Assembly: GCA_003511165.1 (NCBI GenBank)
Contig: DOJW01000007.1
Span: 179,364 to 243,363, forward strand
DNA length: 64,000 nucleotides
Direction: 5' to 3'
From: Candidatus Dependentiae bacterium
Lineage (GTDB): Bacteria > Babelota > Babeliae > Babelales > UBA12411
Numbering within the stretch: position 1 is the first letter of the stretch; each line of letters starts with the position of its first letter. The position numbers were made by a program, and so were the translations under genes. Below are positions 34,991-44,532 of the stretch, one piece after another. The notes below the pieces were generated by a model. That model had not been told where the DNA came from. It worked only from the letters and a program-made list of their open reading frames with translations, and did not search any database.

Positions 34991-36205
34991 TCAACTAAAT
35001 AAACGCCTTGGTCTATTCAAATCTGACATTACTTGCTGCGGATTAAATTGAATTTTTCTTGAAATTATGGCTGCTTCATAAACGCAGCCCAATCTTAGCA
35101 ATTCATCTTTAATTGCTAAAGGTAAAGAATCAAAAAATTTTCTTAATTGCATATCAAATTTTAATTTTATTGGTTTTTCCATAGATTCTTTAATGAATAA
35201 GATTTGATCTGAAGTTAAACTAGGATCTTCTAATAAATTTTTTATAAAAAATATTTTATTTTCATAAATTTTATGAGAAAGGTTTTCTTCAATAACCTTT
35301 GATTCAACATAAATTGCGCCACCAACAAAATATTTATTGTATATGGTATCAGAAACAAAACGATCACAAGCAAAATATTCTTCAGCTAAACTTTGAGTTA
35401 TTGGTATTTGTTCCAACATACCACCTCTAAACTCGTACGCTTGATATCCATATCCTATTATTGAATCACATTTAATAATTATTTTTTTACCAATAATTTT
35501 TACTGAAGAACAATCACTTAGTGTTATAAGATCTTGAGATGCTGAGATGTCCCCGTTTTTATCTATAACGAAACACCTAAAATAATTTTCCTCATGACCT
35601 TTAACAACGCTGTAAAGCCGCATTACAATTATTCTATTATCAATTTCTACATCAACAACCTGTTCTGACATATTTAATATTTTAGGTTCTGATATCTCTC
35701 CATTTTCATTGACTAACCATAACAAAAAAACATTGGTATTTCGTTTTTTACCCAAAATAATTCCATCCCGAACTTGCAATATGCGTATATCATCTTTATC
35801 GTCAATTCCTGGCAGATTTGTTAGTTCTGATAATGTGCTATCTTCTTTAAATCTCAATATCCTATATTTACCAGGGCTATAAAAAGAATTGAAAAGACCT
35901 GCTAGTGCTATAATAATTATTCCATTAGTGGTAAATATATTATCTATTCGCTCATAGACTACAAGTTCAATAGGGAGCGCAAAATGGCCATTTTCATCAT
36001 ATCTACAGACCAGTCCAGAAGAATCCTTAAGAACTGCTGCCATTATTCCATTTGCCGCCCGTACAACTTTAATTTTACTTCTCGTCTGAAATTTGAACTC
36101 AGTTGGTTTTGCACCAAGTAAAATTGGCAAATTTTTTGACTTTGCATCGCCTAATAATGCAATACCAAGTAGTAAAAAGCTCATTACCTTCAACATTTTA
36201 TTCAT
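34991..36205 (-). CDS. Exported protein of unknown function, propeller-like, 404 aa
   Basis: The ATG at 36205 follows AGAGG. A signal peptide covers residues 1-22 (VMSFLLLGIALLGDAKS). Residues 40-300 are repeated strand-turn-strand units (VCRYDENGHFALPIELVVY, LLWLVNENGEISEPKI, CFVIDKNGDISASQDL), with the xxDxNGxIS turn recurring, as in beta-propellers. The last 90 residues are helical. It shares the general build, not clear identity, with the other exported propellers in this window. It is a monocistronic gene convergent with lon. Confidence 0.7.
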   Translation of the reverse strand: MNKMLKVMSFLLLGIALLGDAKSKNLPILLGAKPTEFKFQTRSKIKVVRAANGIMAAVLKDSSGLVCRYDENGHFALPIELVVYERIDNIFTTNGIIIIALAGLFNSFYSPGKYRILRFKEDSTLSELTNLPGIDDKDDIRILQVRDGIILGKKRNTNVFLLWLVNENGEISEPKILNMSEQVVDVEIDNRIIVMRLYSVVKGHEENYFRCFVIDKNGDISASQDLITLSDCSSVKIIGKKIIIKCDSIIGYGYQAYEFRGGMLEQIPITQSLAEEYFACDRFVSDTIYNKYFVGGAIYVESKVIEENLSHKIYENKIFFIKNLLEDPSLTSDQILFIKESMEKPIKLKFDMQLRKFFDSLPLAIKDELLRLGCVYEAAIISRKIQFNPQQVMSDLNRPRRLFS

Positions 36206-36406
36206 ATAAATACCTCTCTAAATAAATTCAAACAAATTTGGCTTTGTAACAAAAATAAACTAAATATTTTTAATGGCAATCGGTTAAGATAAAATTTGCT
36301 GCAAAATCATGAAAACATACCCTTTTTTCGATTTTATTGGCATAAGTCGAAAAACTTGAATAGATTTTAAAAATTAAAAATTACTTTTTAGCAAAAGAGA
36401 GAAAAA

Positions 36407-37531
36407 ATGAAAATTTTAACGATCGGCGGCGCAACTCAAGACATTTTTCTAAGATGCCAGGAAGGCGCAGACATTTTGCGTCTAACCAAAAAACATTTTG
36501 AAGAAGATTATATGATCTTCAAAGCTGGCGAAAAGATCGAAATAACAGATCTTATTTACACAACAGGAGGCGGAGCTACTAACTCTGCTGTTTCTTTCAA
36601 AAGACTTGGATTCGATACAAGCTGCTTTTGCAAAATAGGAGATGATTTCGCAGGCAAGGAAATAGTTAAAGATTTAAAATCAGAAAAAATAAATATCGCG
36701 AATATAAAAATTACAAAAACAAATCCCACCGGCTCATCTTTTATCATCAATTCACTTCAAGGCGATCGAACAATTTTTGCATACCGAGGAGCAAATGGTT
36801 TTATAGAAAAAAAGGATTTTCCCCTAAGCTCTATCAAGGAAAATGATTTAATCTACATCACATCATTAAGCCATAAATCTTCCAAGCATTTTGAGGAAAT
36901 CGTAAAATTTGCAAAAAAAGAAAATAAATTCATCGCAATTAATCCCGGAATAAGTCAGCTAGCAGAAGGTGTTCTCACGCTCAGAGATTCTTTAAAATAT
37001 ATAGATATTTTGATTTTAAACAGCTCTGAGGCAAAAACCTTAATGTTCTCGCTTGCTAAATCAGATGTTAGTTACCACAAAATCTTGGATAAATTAAAAA
37101 AAGAATATTTACCCCAAACAGCGCTCGCTGATAATCAAGCATATCTACTCAGCACAAGCATAATGCACGAAAATTTATGTTTTAATCTAAAAACATTTTT
37201 CAAAGAAACATTAAAACTCGGCCCCAAAATCGTAGCTGTCACTGATGGCGCAAAAGGTGTTTATGTCGCTACAAAAAATGAAATCTATTATCACCCTAGC
37301 ATCAAAACAAAAATCGTTGACACGCTAGGCGCAGGAGACGCTTTCGGTTCAGCGTTTGTAGGTTTATATGTAAAAACAAAAAATATAGAAAAAGCATTAG
37401 TCGGCGGAATAATAAACAGCTCTTCAGTAATAAGTTATATAGGCGCAAAACCTGGGCTTTTGAAAGAAAAAGAGCTTTTAATCAAGCTCCAAAATTTCAA
37501 AACTAAAAGTTTACAGAAATTTAAATTTTAA
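36407..37531 (+). CDS. PfkB-family carbohydrate or nucleoside kinase
   Basis: 374 residues, longer than the usual 300-330. The family's first signature is in TTGGGATNSAVSFKRLG (about 50-66) and CKIGDDFAGKEIV. The second is DTLGAGDAFGSAF near 305-317, with the catalytic Asp in GAGDA; TDGAKGVYV precedes it. An insertion of about 40 residues around 230-265 accounts for the extra length. The family phosphorylates ribose, fructose derivatives, adenosine or similar, and the exact substrate cannot be told. A GAGAG site precedes the ATG. The next gene, a PilN-like protein, starts 11 bases later. Confidence 0.85.
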   Translation: MKILTIGGATQDIFLRCQEGADILRLTKKHFEEDYMIFKAGEKIEITDLIYTTGGGATNSAVSFKRLGFDTSCFCKIGDDFAGKEIVKDLKSEKINIANIKITKTNPTGSSFIINSLQGDRTIFAYRGANGFIEKKDFPLSSIKENDLIYITSLSHKSSKHFEEIVKFAKKENKFIAINPGISQLAEGVLTLRDSLKYIDILILNSSEAKTLMFSLAKSDVSYHKILDKLKKEYLPQTALADNQAYLLSTSIMHENLCFNLKTFFKETLKLGPKIVAVTDGAKGVYVATKNEIYYHPSIKTKIVDTLGAGDAFGSAFVGLYVKTKNIEKALVGGIINSSSVISYIGAKPGLLKEKELLIKLQNFKTKSLQKFKF

Positions 37532-37542
37532 GATTTAAAAAA

Positions 37543-38463
37543 ATGTTTAGAAAAAACGAAGACATTATTTATTTAGAAATAGCAGATAAATCCATTTTGC
37601 TTACTAAATGCTACAAAATAAATAACCTTTTGAATCTCGATCCAAATAGCAGACTTCAAATAACTTTAGAAAATAATGAAATAAAAGATGGAGTTTTATT
37701 TAACCCCACACTGCTAAATCAAACAATTTCAAATTTTATAAAAAAAGAAAAAATACAAAATCCAACATTTTTGATAAGCGCAACTTATTTAACTGAAAAT
37801 GCAAATTTAAATCTGCAGCTTTTACAGCTACTAGCAGCTCTAAAACCAATCAAAGGATTTATAACACAAATCTGCAATGAAAAAATATTTAAAAATGATA
37901 ACAAGATTTCTATGCAAGAGCTTCAAACATATACAAATTTGCTTGAAAACTTTTATCCGCCCAAAAATTCAGATCCTAGAAAATGGATTGCGTACACTTC
38001 TTTCGCGTTAACCATTTTCTTATCAATAAATATTTTTAGGACACTCGCAAATAATAACACTCTGCAAACTGTAAAAAATAAAGCACTGCAAATCGAAAGT
38101 GAAAATAAAAAAATAGAAACAGATCTAAAAAATTTTAAAGTGGTCAAAACCAAAAACATCACGCTTAAATCGCTCAAATCTAAAATAAATAATAACGTAT
38201 CTTGTTATACTTCATGCTTAAAAACAATTAGCAAAACTATTCCTCACAATTGCTGGATTACAAATCTAAAAATAAATGAAATTTCAAAGAAATCAGAAAC
38301 CCACAGTTTCAGTCTCACTTTAAACGGGCAAAGCTCTTCAAAATCAGAAATAGCCATTTTCTTAGAAAATTTAAATCAAACAAAAATATTTAAAACTTTA
38401 TCTTTACAATCGATTCAAAAGAAAAACAATTGTTACCAATTTGAGTTTTTAGCAAATAGTTAA
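37543..38463 (+). CDS. PilN-like type IV pilus / type II secretion assembly protein (tentative)
   Basis: 306 residues. The cytoplasmic N-terminal 140 residues are followed by one membrane helix (about 147-165, WIAYTSFALTIFLSINIF), a coiled coil (about 170-215) and a C-terminal alpha/beta domain. Its sequence pattern (TIPHNCWITNLKI, SLTLNGQSSSKSEIAIFLENL, IFKTLSLQS, YQFEFLA) matches the PilN/GspL periplasmic ferredoxin-like domain. PilN aligns the pilus or secretion machine across the inner membrane. No pilM, pilO, pilP or pilQ is adjacent, so the assignment rests only on architecture. It is probably co-transcribed with the kinase. Confidence 0.5.
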   Translation: MFRKNEDIIYLEIADKSILLTKCYKINNLLNLDPNSRLQITLENNEIKDGVLFNPTLLNQTISNFIKKEKIQNPTFLISATYLTENANLNLQLLQLLAALKPIKGFITQICNEKIFKNDNKISMQELQTYTNLLENFYPPKNSDPRKWIAYTSFALTIFLSINIFRTLANNNTLQTVKNKALQIESENKKIETDLKNFKVVKTKNITLKSLKSKINNNVSCYTSCLKTISKTIPHNCWITNLKINEISKKSETHSFSLTLNGQSSSKSEIAIFLENLNQTKIFKTLSLQSIQKKNNCYQFEFLANS

Positions 38464-38654
38464 AAAACACGCAATTAGTTTCAATTAGAATCTAATTTAT
38501 TAAAAAATGCAGTTTTTATTGAAAATAATGCAAAAAAAACATACTTTTATCGATAAGCGTTAAATTTCTATTTGACTATTTTTAACCCTGCTGTTAGTTT
38601 ATTAAAATAAGAAAACAGCTTATTTTGCAGGTAAATTTTGGAGGTTATATCAAA

Positions 38655-39323
38655 ATGATACGTGTTAAAAATTTAACTATTAAATCAACAAACGCATCTA
38701 ATCAAGAAGAAATAATCAAAAATCTTTCTTTTGTTGCCAAAAAAGGAAGTTTAACAGCTTTTTGCGGAACAAATAGTAGCGGTAAAACAACAATATTGCG
38801 ATCTCTTGGAGGACTTGAAAACCACTACGAAGGATCAATAGAAATAGATAAACAAGAAATAAAAGATATTAAGCCAGAAGATGTAACAAATTTGGTCGGA
38901 GTTGTTTTTCAAAATTTTAACCTTTTCCCACATTTAACAGGAATCGACAATTGCATTCAGCCTTTAATTTTATCTCAAAAAATGAATCTTGAAGAAGCAA
39001 AAGAGATAGTATTTAAAATTTTTGCAGATTTAAAAATTGAAGAATTAGCAAGAATGAATTATTCAGAATTATCTGAAATTCAAAAACAAAAAATTTGTAT
39101 TGCCCGCGCATTAAACTCAAATCCAAAAGTTTTAATTTTAGATGAACCTTTTTCCTCGCTTACACAAGACGAAATAAAAGAATTAATATTATGGCTAAAA
39201 AATTTAAGTAAAAAAGTAATTACCTTAGTCATATCTCATCACTCAACAGAAATTATTACAGAACATTTTAATCACATTCACCAAATTAACAATGGTGAAA
39301 TCATTGAGAGTACAAACAAATAA
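38655..39323 (+). CDS. Orphan ABC transporter ATPase with an altered signature motif
   Basis: 222 residues from ATG 38655, behind GGAGG; the frame opens earlier only by a TTG codon. Walker A GTNSSGKTT, Q-loop GVVFQNFNLF, Walker B VLILDEPFSS and H-loop ISHH are intact and resemble amino-acid-importer ATPases (GlnQ/ArtP type). The signature, normally LSGGQ, reads LSEIQKQ, losing both glycines that contact the ATP of the partner subunit. No permease or binding protein gene lies beside it. It ends one base before the convergent mutL end. It may use a permease coded elsewhere or have become regulatory. Confidence 0.8.
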   Translation: MIRVKNLTIKSTNASNQEEIIKNLSFVAKKGSLTAFCGTNSSGKTTILRSLGGLENHYEGSIEIDKQEIKDIKPEDVTNLVGVVFQNFNLFPHLTGIDNCIQPLILSQKMNLEEAKEIVFKIFADLKIEELARMNYSELSEIQKQKICIARALNSNPKVLILDEPFSSLTQDEIKELILWLKNLSKKVITLVISHHSTEIITEHFNHIHQINNGEIIESTNK

Positions 39324-39324
39324 T

Positions 39325-41199
39325 CTATTTACGCCGCTTAAAATTCTTCTCTAACTCATTTTTATTGATAACCCAAGTCGTTGGCCTACCATGAACACAA
39401 ATTATGCGATTTGGGCAAATTTGAAGTTGACTCAAAAGATTCCGCATTTCTTCAAAAGATAATTTATCGCCAGCTTTTATCGCAGCCTTGCAAGCCATTT
39501 GAGATTTTACTCTTTCATTGAGCTTTTTATAAAACAAATCTTTTTCTAAATTCTCATTCTCTTCGATAAATGAAACTATTTCTAAAATAAGTTCTTTGAG
39601 AGACTGACTTTGAACTTTTGGAGGTGCAGATTTTATCGCAATCTGATTTTTTCCAATTTGCTCAATTTCAATTCCTTGCTCTAATAAAAAATTTGCCTCT
39701 TTCAAAATCAATTCTAATTGTAGTTCGCTTAATGAAATAACTTCAGGGAAAAGAAGTCTAATACCGTCTTTCAAATCAAAATATTTGGAAAATTGTTCAT
39801 ATAAAATTCGCTCATGCGCCGCATGTTGATCAACAATCACAAGGTTTTCATCTTGCTGGAGTAAAATATAAGTATCTAATAATTGCCCTATAATTTTAAA
39901 ATTGTTATGAACATTTTTTTGAACAGAATCTATTTTGTTTTGTTGCATATTTTCTTTAACAATTTCCAGCTTATTTTCTTCAAAAATCACAGCGCTACTT
40001 TCGTTAGCATTAGATTCTGTTTTTGGAAAAGAACGCTCAAAACTTGAATAAATGTTTAGTTTTTCGAAAATTTTATCTTTGGAAGCTTTATCAAAATCTG
40101 CAATTTTTTCCTTTGTTAAATTTTCTGCATTTATAAAATTATCTTTTAAGGTAAAGCTTTCAGATTGAGACAAACTGTTTTGCGATTGTGAAATTTTACT
40201 TGAAACATAATTTTCTAACGAATTTCTTACACCTTCAAAAATTAAATTTTCAACAACTTGTGGCTTTGAAAATTGCACTTCTTCTTTACGAGGATGTACA
40301 TTCACATCCACAGAAGAATTTTCCAAATTGATAAAAATAAATCCGACCGGGAAGCGCCCTTGAGGCAAAACATTCAAATAACCTTTGATAAGAGCTTTAC
40401 CAAGAGCTGAATTTTTTACATAACGACCATTCACAAAAAAGAATATTTGGCTGCGATTATACCGCCAAAAATTATGATTTGAGATTAAACCTCGAAAAGA
40501 AATATCTCTAATTTCCTTAGGATTTAGATCAATCAAATTTTCTGCAAAATTATTTCCAAATATTTGAGCAACTCTACTTTTGAAATCCGAAACAACAGGC
40601 AAATTAAACTGCAAAGCCCCATCTCGAAATAATTTAAAATGCACATCTATATTACTCAAAGAAAATGCGTAAAAATTATTTAAAATCTGATTCCATTCAG
40701 TTTCATCTTGTTTTAAAAATTTTTTTCTTGCTGGCGTATTATAAAAAAGATCACAAATTTCTAAATCTGTACCATCAGCAGCTGCAACTTCTTGCTCTTC
40801 TTTGAAAGTACCTTCAAAATATTGCAACTTAATGGCGGGAAATTGCGATTCTTTGAGTCTTGTGGTAAGAGTCACTTTGCTTACTGAAGAAATAGCCGCT
40901 AATGCTTCTCCCCTGAACCCAAAAGACTGCAAATAATTTAAATCTTCTACCGTTGTTATTTTACTTGTTGCATGTGGTAAAAAACAGATTTTTGCATCTT
41001 GAGGTGACATGCCAAAACCATCGTCAACAATTCTGATAAGTTTTTTGCCAGCATCTTCTATGTAAATTGAAATTACTGATGATTTAGCATCCAAAGAGTT
41101 TTCAATTAATTCTTTGATAACGCTTGATGGACGTTCAACTACTTCCCCTGCCGCTATTTTAAGTGCTTCTTGAGGAGGTAGAACTTTAATTTTATTCAT
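39325..41199 (-). CDS. mutL: DNA mismatch repair endonuclease MutL
   Basis: 624 residues from ATG 41199, 8 bases inside the lptA-like gene. The open frame extends 14 codons further, but MNKIKVLPPQEALKIAAGEV is the standard MutL opening. GHKL ATPase motifs: ELIENSLDA, DDGFGM, GFRGEALAAI and LFYNTPARKKFL. The C-terminal part has DQHAAHERILYE, which fits the metal-binding nicking motif DQHA-x2-E-x4-E, plus ACKAAIKAG and CVHGRPT. This MutL therefore cuts DNA itself, as in bacteria without MutH. Residues 330-430 are a variable Ser/Asn-rich linker. MutL works with the MutS coded at 17-19.7 kb. Confidence 0.96.
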   Translation of the reverse strand: MNKIKVLPPQEALKIAAGEVVERPSSVIKELIENSLDAKSSVISIYIEDAGKKLIRIVDDGFGMSPQDAKICFLPHATSKITTVEDLNYLQSFGFRGEALAAISSVSKVTLTTRLKESQFPAIKLQYFEGTFKEEQEVAAADGTDLEICDLFYNTPARKKFLKQDETEWNQILNNFYAFSLSNIDVHFKLFRDGALQFNLPVVSDFKSRVAQIFGNNFAENLIDLNPKEIRDISFRGLISNHNFWRYNRSQIFFFVNGRYVKNSALGKALIKGYLNVLPQGRFPVGFIFINLENSSVDVNVHPRKEEVQFSKPQVVENLIFEGVRNSLENYVSSKISQSQNSLSQSESFTLKDNFINAENLTKEKIADFDKASKDKIFEKLNIYSSFERSFPKTESNANESSAVIFEENKLEIVKENMQQNKIDSVQKNVHNNFKIIGQLLDTYILLQQDENLVIVDQHAAHERILYEQFSKYFDLKDGIRLLFPEVISLSELQLELILKEANFLLEQGIEIEQIGKNQIAIKSAPPKVQSQSLKELILEIVSFIEENENLEKDLFYKKLNERVKSQMACKAAIKAGDKLSFEEMRNLLSQLQICPNRIICVHGRPTTWVINKNELEKNFKRRK

Positions 41200-41926
41200 G
41201 TTTTTTAGATTTAATCTCTTGAGCTTGAGTTTTTTTTGCAAGTTTCAAAGCCAATCTATCAGCTCTTTTTTCTTGCGGAGTTTTTTTCTTTTTCATTAGT
41301 GACGGATAACCTTCGATGATTATCACTGTGGTAACCGGCTTTTGAGGTGTTCCAAAAAGACAAATCTCTTCTGTGTTCATGTCCAAAGTGGCATTGCTAC
41401 ACTCAGCTGTAATCGGAACATCTTTAGGATTTTCTTTTTTTTGTTCGATTTTAACATCACCCGAAAGTTCGCAAATTTTTCTGTCTGGAAAAACTTCAAT
41501 TTTGCCTGCAGTTAAGAATCTATTTTTCTGCTGAATATGAATGTTTTCTAAAATTTCAATTTTTTTAAACATGCCCATCATGTTGTCATTTTTTTTATCT
41601 TGTTTACCGTTTTTATCTATAACTTTTTCTACTTTTTTAATTTTCGAATTTTTTGCTTTTAAATTTTTACCCACTTTTTCATCCACAGGTGAACTTTTCA
41701 AAGTTATAGCCAAAGAGCCTGCTCTTAGATTACTTTCATCAGCTAGTTTTACCAAAACATCATCTTTGTATGTTATTAGATAATTTTCTGCATTGTTTTT
41801 ATCTTTTTCACAAACAGCTTTATTACTTGTGATTGTAATTTTAGAAAAAGGATTTGAAGAATCCTCTGCAATCAAATGAGAATTCAGATAAAAAAGAGTA
41901 AACAAACAAACTATAACTTTTTTCAC
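41192..41926 (-). CDS. LptA/OstA-like periplasmic protein
   Basis: 244 residues starting at a GTG (41926) that has AAAGG ahead. A signal peptide covers 1-20. The jellyroll-type OstA repeats are visible as ITITSNKAVCEKD with YLITYKDDVLVKLADES and LRAGSLAITL, and again as RFLTAGKIEVFPDRKICELSGDVKIEQ. A Lys-rich insertion of about 35 residues (85-120) separates the two. LptA bridges the periplasm and carries lipopolysaccharide to the outer membrane. Sitting directly behind bamA supports an envelope role. The C-terminal 35 residues are very basic. The stop overlaps the mutL start by 8 bases. Confidence 0.72.
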   Translation of the reverse strand: MKKVIVCLFTLFYLNSHLIAEDSSNPFSKITITSNKAVCEKDKNNAENYLITYKDDVLVKLADESNLRAGSLAITLKSSPVDEKVGKNLKAKNSKIKKVEKVIDKNGKQDKKNDNMMGMFKKIEILENIHIQQKNRFLTAGKIEVFPDRKICELSGDVKIEQKKENPKDVPITAECSNATLDMNTEEICLFGTPQKPVTTVIIIEGYPSLMKKKKTPQEKRADRLALKLAKKTQAQEIKSKKHE

Positions 41927-41941
41927 ATAAAACCTTTTATC

Positions 41942-44407
41942 TTAGAAGGCAACGTTTGCGCTCAAATGCAACTCCGAAGGCGATTCACCAGGTCGTCTAT
42001 CCAATTTATAACCCCAATCAATTTTGATAGGTTGAGGCTGAGTTATATTAAATCCAAATCCGATAGACTGACGGAAATCAAAAGCATTTCGCGTAATTAA
42101 ATCTGGTCTTACTGTACCATATTTTGGGGTACTCCATCCAGCACCGGCATCATAAAAAACGTGAGCCTTGATTCCCATTTGTTCTACAAGAGGAAAAATT
42201 AATTCGGTATTAAATAAAATGGCATTTCGACCGCCCAAAGGATCTTGATTTTTCCAAGAAGGACCAATTCCACCAAATCTGAAACCACGAACTGTCGACT
42301 GACCTCCCATATGAAATAACTCTTTGTATGGAATAGATTTATCTTGACCTATTTGAAATACAGTTCCAACTAAACCATGAAGCATCAAAACAAGTGCATC
42401 GTCTCCAATCAAAGCAGTATAACAACTTAAATCAGCTTCCATTTTTAAGAAAGAATAATCTTTGTTAACACCGGGAAGTGCAACTTTATTTGACCATATA
42501 AATTTGTATCCCTTATTTGGATATGCTATGTGATTTCGAGTATCTTTTATGAAATTCAAACCAAGCCACTGAAGAGGCGCTCTTCTAAATGAATTATCCA
42601 TTATCATTTTCAAAGCTTTTCGCTCTTTAGCTGTTGATCCTTTTGTTACATTATTTTTTCGAGCATCGACAAACTCAAATCCGACTTCTGCTTCTATGTT
42701 CAAATATTTATCAATCTTATTTAAAGCAAAACCTAAACCGATATCTCCACCAGATTCTTTAACATATGGAGTCGAATTAACATTTACCCATTCATCAAAC
42801 TCTTGTGTTTTATGGAAACCTTCAACATGGCAGGAAACATCGCTATCCCACAAATGTGGATTCAAAAAATGCATTTCAAATAATTTGCTTCCACCTTTTG
42901 CTAGCTGTACCTGAGTCTTTGCGCCGACATCATATCCCTCGCCCATAAAGTTGCGTTTCTCCAAATCAAAACCGACTTTTAGCGCTCTTTTATTTGAGTC
43001 AGCATCACTACCCAAACTTGCATTTAATTCTGCTTTACCAGTTTTTGTTTCTTTAACATTCATTTCAAGATCAACTTTTTCATCATTTATTTTATGCAGT
43101 CTCCAGTTAACTCCACCTTTGTCAAAGTAACTTAATCTTTCAACATCATCCTGAGCCTGTTGTAATTTTTTGTTTGTAAGCAAATCGCCTTCTTCAAGTC
43201 CTATTGCATGACGAATCACACGATCGTTTGTAACATCGTTTCCAGTAATATCAATTTTTCTAACAAAAACTTTATCTCCACGATCCGCGTAAAAAGATAC
43301 TTCTACAGTTTTTTCTTCTTCGCTTGGAGTTATTTGAGGATAAACATCTGCATTTACAAAACCTTTATCACCCCAAAGATCTTTCAATCGTTCAACAGAT
43401 TGCGTAACTTTTGTTGCATTATAATATTGTCCTTCTTCTAGCAATACTTGTGACAAAATATCACTTTCTAGAAGCACATCATCACCAGGAGCAGAAATTT
43501 TGCTAATTCTAAATCTGTCACCTTCTTCTATATGAAATGTTATGAAAATATTTTTTTTGTTTTCAGAATATTCGACTTTGACATCTGTTACTTTTGCAAG
43601 TAAATATCCGTTATCTTGATAAAAATGTTCTAAAAGATGTTTATCATACTCAAGCGCTTCAGGAATATATTTTCCAGCGCCTGTTAATTTACCCAAAACC
43701 CAATTTTCTTTTGTGAAAAGAATTTGTCGCAATTTACTTGATAAAAACCTCTTATTTCCCACAAAGGAAATTGTCATAACTTTGAGACTACTACCTTCTG
43801 TAATTTCAAAAATAATATTCGCTTTTTCACCTTTATCATTCAAAACCAATTTGCCTTTTACATCTGCAAAAAGAAAACCTTCTTCTTTATACATTGCTTT
43901 GATCGATTCACAAGATCGCTTCATAAAAACGTCATCTACAGTTTCTACTTTATCTAAAGTCAAACGTTCGACTATTTTTTTAGTTTTGATTGCATGATTG
44001 CCAACAAATTCATATTTTTCAAGCTTTGGATTTTCTTGCAATACTACATAAAGATTTATTGAATCGCTTTCGGCGGAATCAACTTCGATTTTGATTTGGC
44101 GAAAATATTTAAGAGATTCTAAATTGCGAATTGCATCAGAGCTAAGCATCGGGTCAAATAAATCACCTTCTTTGTATGGCAATTTGCTTTTGACCATTTC
44201 TGTTGTTATTTGCTTATTTCCTTCTACAATTATTTTTTGAATTTTTTTATCTTGATATTTGCTAAAGTCTTTTTTTGGAAAACTCTCTTCCTGCTGCAAA
44301 TCATTTTTGCTTCTTTGCATTGAAGGTGCAGAAATTAGATTGTTAATAGAGTTGCAAATAAAAAATAAAACAAAAATTGTTGTAGAAATCTTAAACCTAA
44401 AAGTCAT
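41942..44407 (-). CDS. bamA: Outer-membrane protein assembly factor BamA
   Basis: 821 residues. A signal peptide (TIFVLFFICNSINNLISA) is followed by five POTRA domains (about 50-445), recognisable by repeated segments such as IQKIIVEGNKQITTEMV, LEKYEFVGNHAIKTKKI, LKVMTISFVGNKRF and VFVRKIDITGNDVTNDRVI. The barrel has the VRGF motif (STVRGFRFGG, about residue 705) and ends LHLSANVAF with Phe. BamA folds and inserts outer-membrane proteins, here presumably including the two barrels in this window. The lptA-like gene starts 15 bases later, then mutL. A palindrome lies upstream at 44471-44518. Confidence 0.96.
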   Translation of the reverse strand: MTFRFKISTTIFVLFFICNSINNLISAPSMQRSKNDLQQEESFPKKDFSKYQDKKIQKIIVEGNKQITTEMVKSKLPYKEGDLFDPMLSSDAIRNLESLKYFRQIKIEVDSAESDSINLYVVLQENPKLEKYEFVGNHAIKTKKIVERLTLDKVETVDDVFMKRSCESIKAMYKEEGFLFADVKGKLVLNDKGEKANIIFEITEGSSLKVMTISFVGNKRFLSSKLRQILFTKENWVLGKLTGAGKYIPEALEYDKHLLEHFYQDNGYLLAKVTDVKVEYSENKKNIFITFHIEEGDRFRISKISAPGDDVLLESDILSQVLLEEGQYYNATKVTQSVERLKDLWGDKGFVNADVYPQITPSEEEKTVEVSFYADRGDKVFVRKIDITGNDVTNDRVIRHAIGLEEGDLLTNKKLQQAQDDVERLSYFDKGGVNWRLHKINDEKVDLEMNVKETKTGKAELNASLGSDADSNKRALKVGFDLEKRNFMGEGYDVGAKTQVQLAKGGSKLFEMHFLNPHLWDSDVSCHVEGFHKTQEFDEWVNVNSTPYVKESGGDIGLGFALNKIDKYLNIEAEVGFEFVDARKNNVTKGSTAKERKALKMIMDNSFRRAPLQWLGLNFIKDTRNHIAYPNKGYKFIWSNKVALPGVNKDYSFLKMEADLSCYTALIGDDALVLMLHGLVGTVFQIGQDKSIPYKELFHMGGQSTVRGFRFGGIGPSWKNQDPLGGRNAILFNTELIFPLVEQMGIKAHVFYDAGAGWSTPKYGTVRPDLITRNAFDFRQSIGFGFNITQPQPIKIDWGYKLDRRPGESPSELHLSANVAF

Positions 44408-44470
44408 TATCAGTTCTCCTAAGCGCTCGCAATTTTTTTAGAATTTTATATTCAGATAAAAATAGAATAC

Positions 44471-44518
44471 ATTTTCAGAAAAAAAAAGCTATTTTTTATT
44501 AGTGTTTTTTCTGAAAAT
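44471..44518 (-). terminator. 14-bp inverted repeat between the hydrolase gene and bamA
   Basis: ATTTTCAGAAAAAA (44471-44484) pairs perfectly with TTTTTTCTGAAAAT (44505-44518), with a 20-base loop. It lies just past the stop of the gene at 44533 and 64 bases before bamA, so it may be a weak terminator for the former or an operator for the latter. Confidence 0.45.
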
Positions 44519-44532
44519 TATTTGCTATAAGA

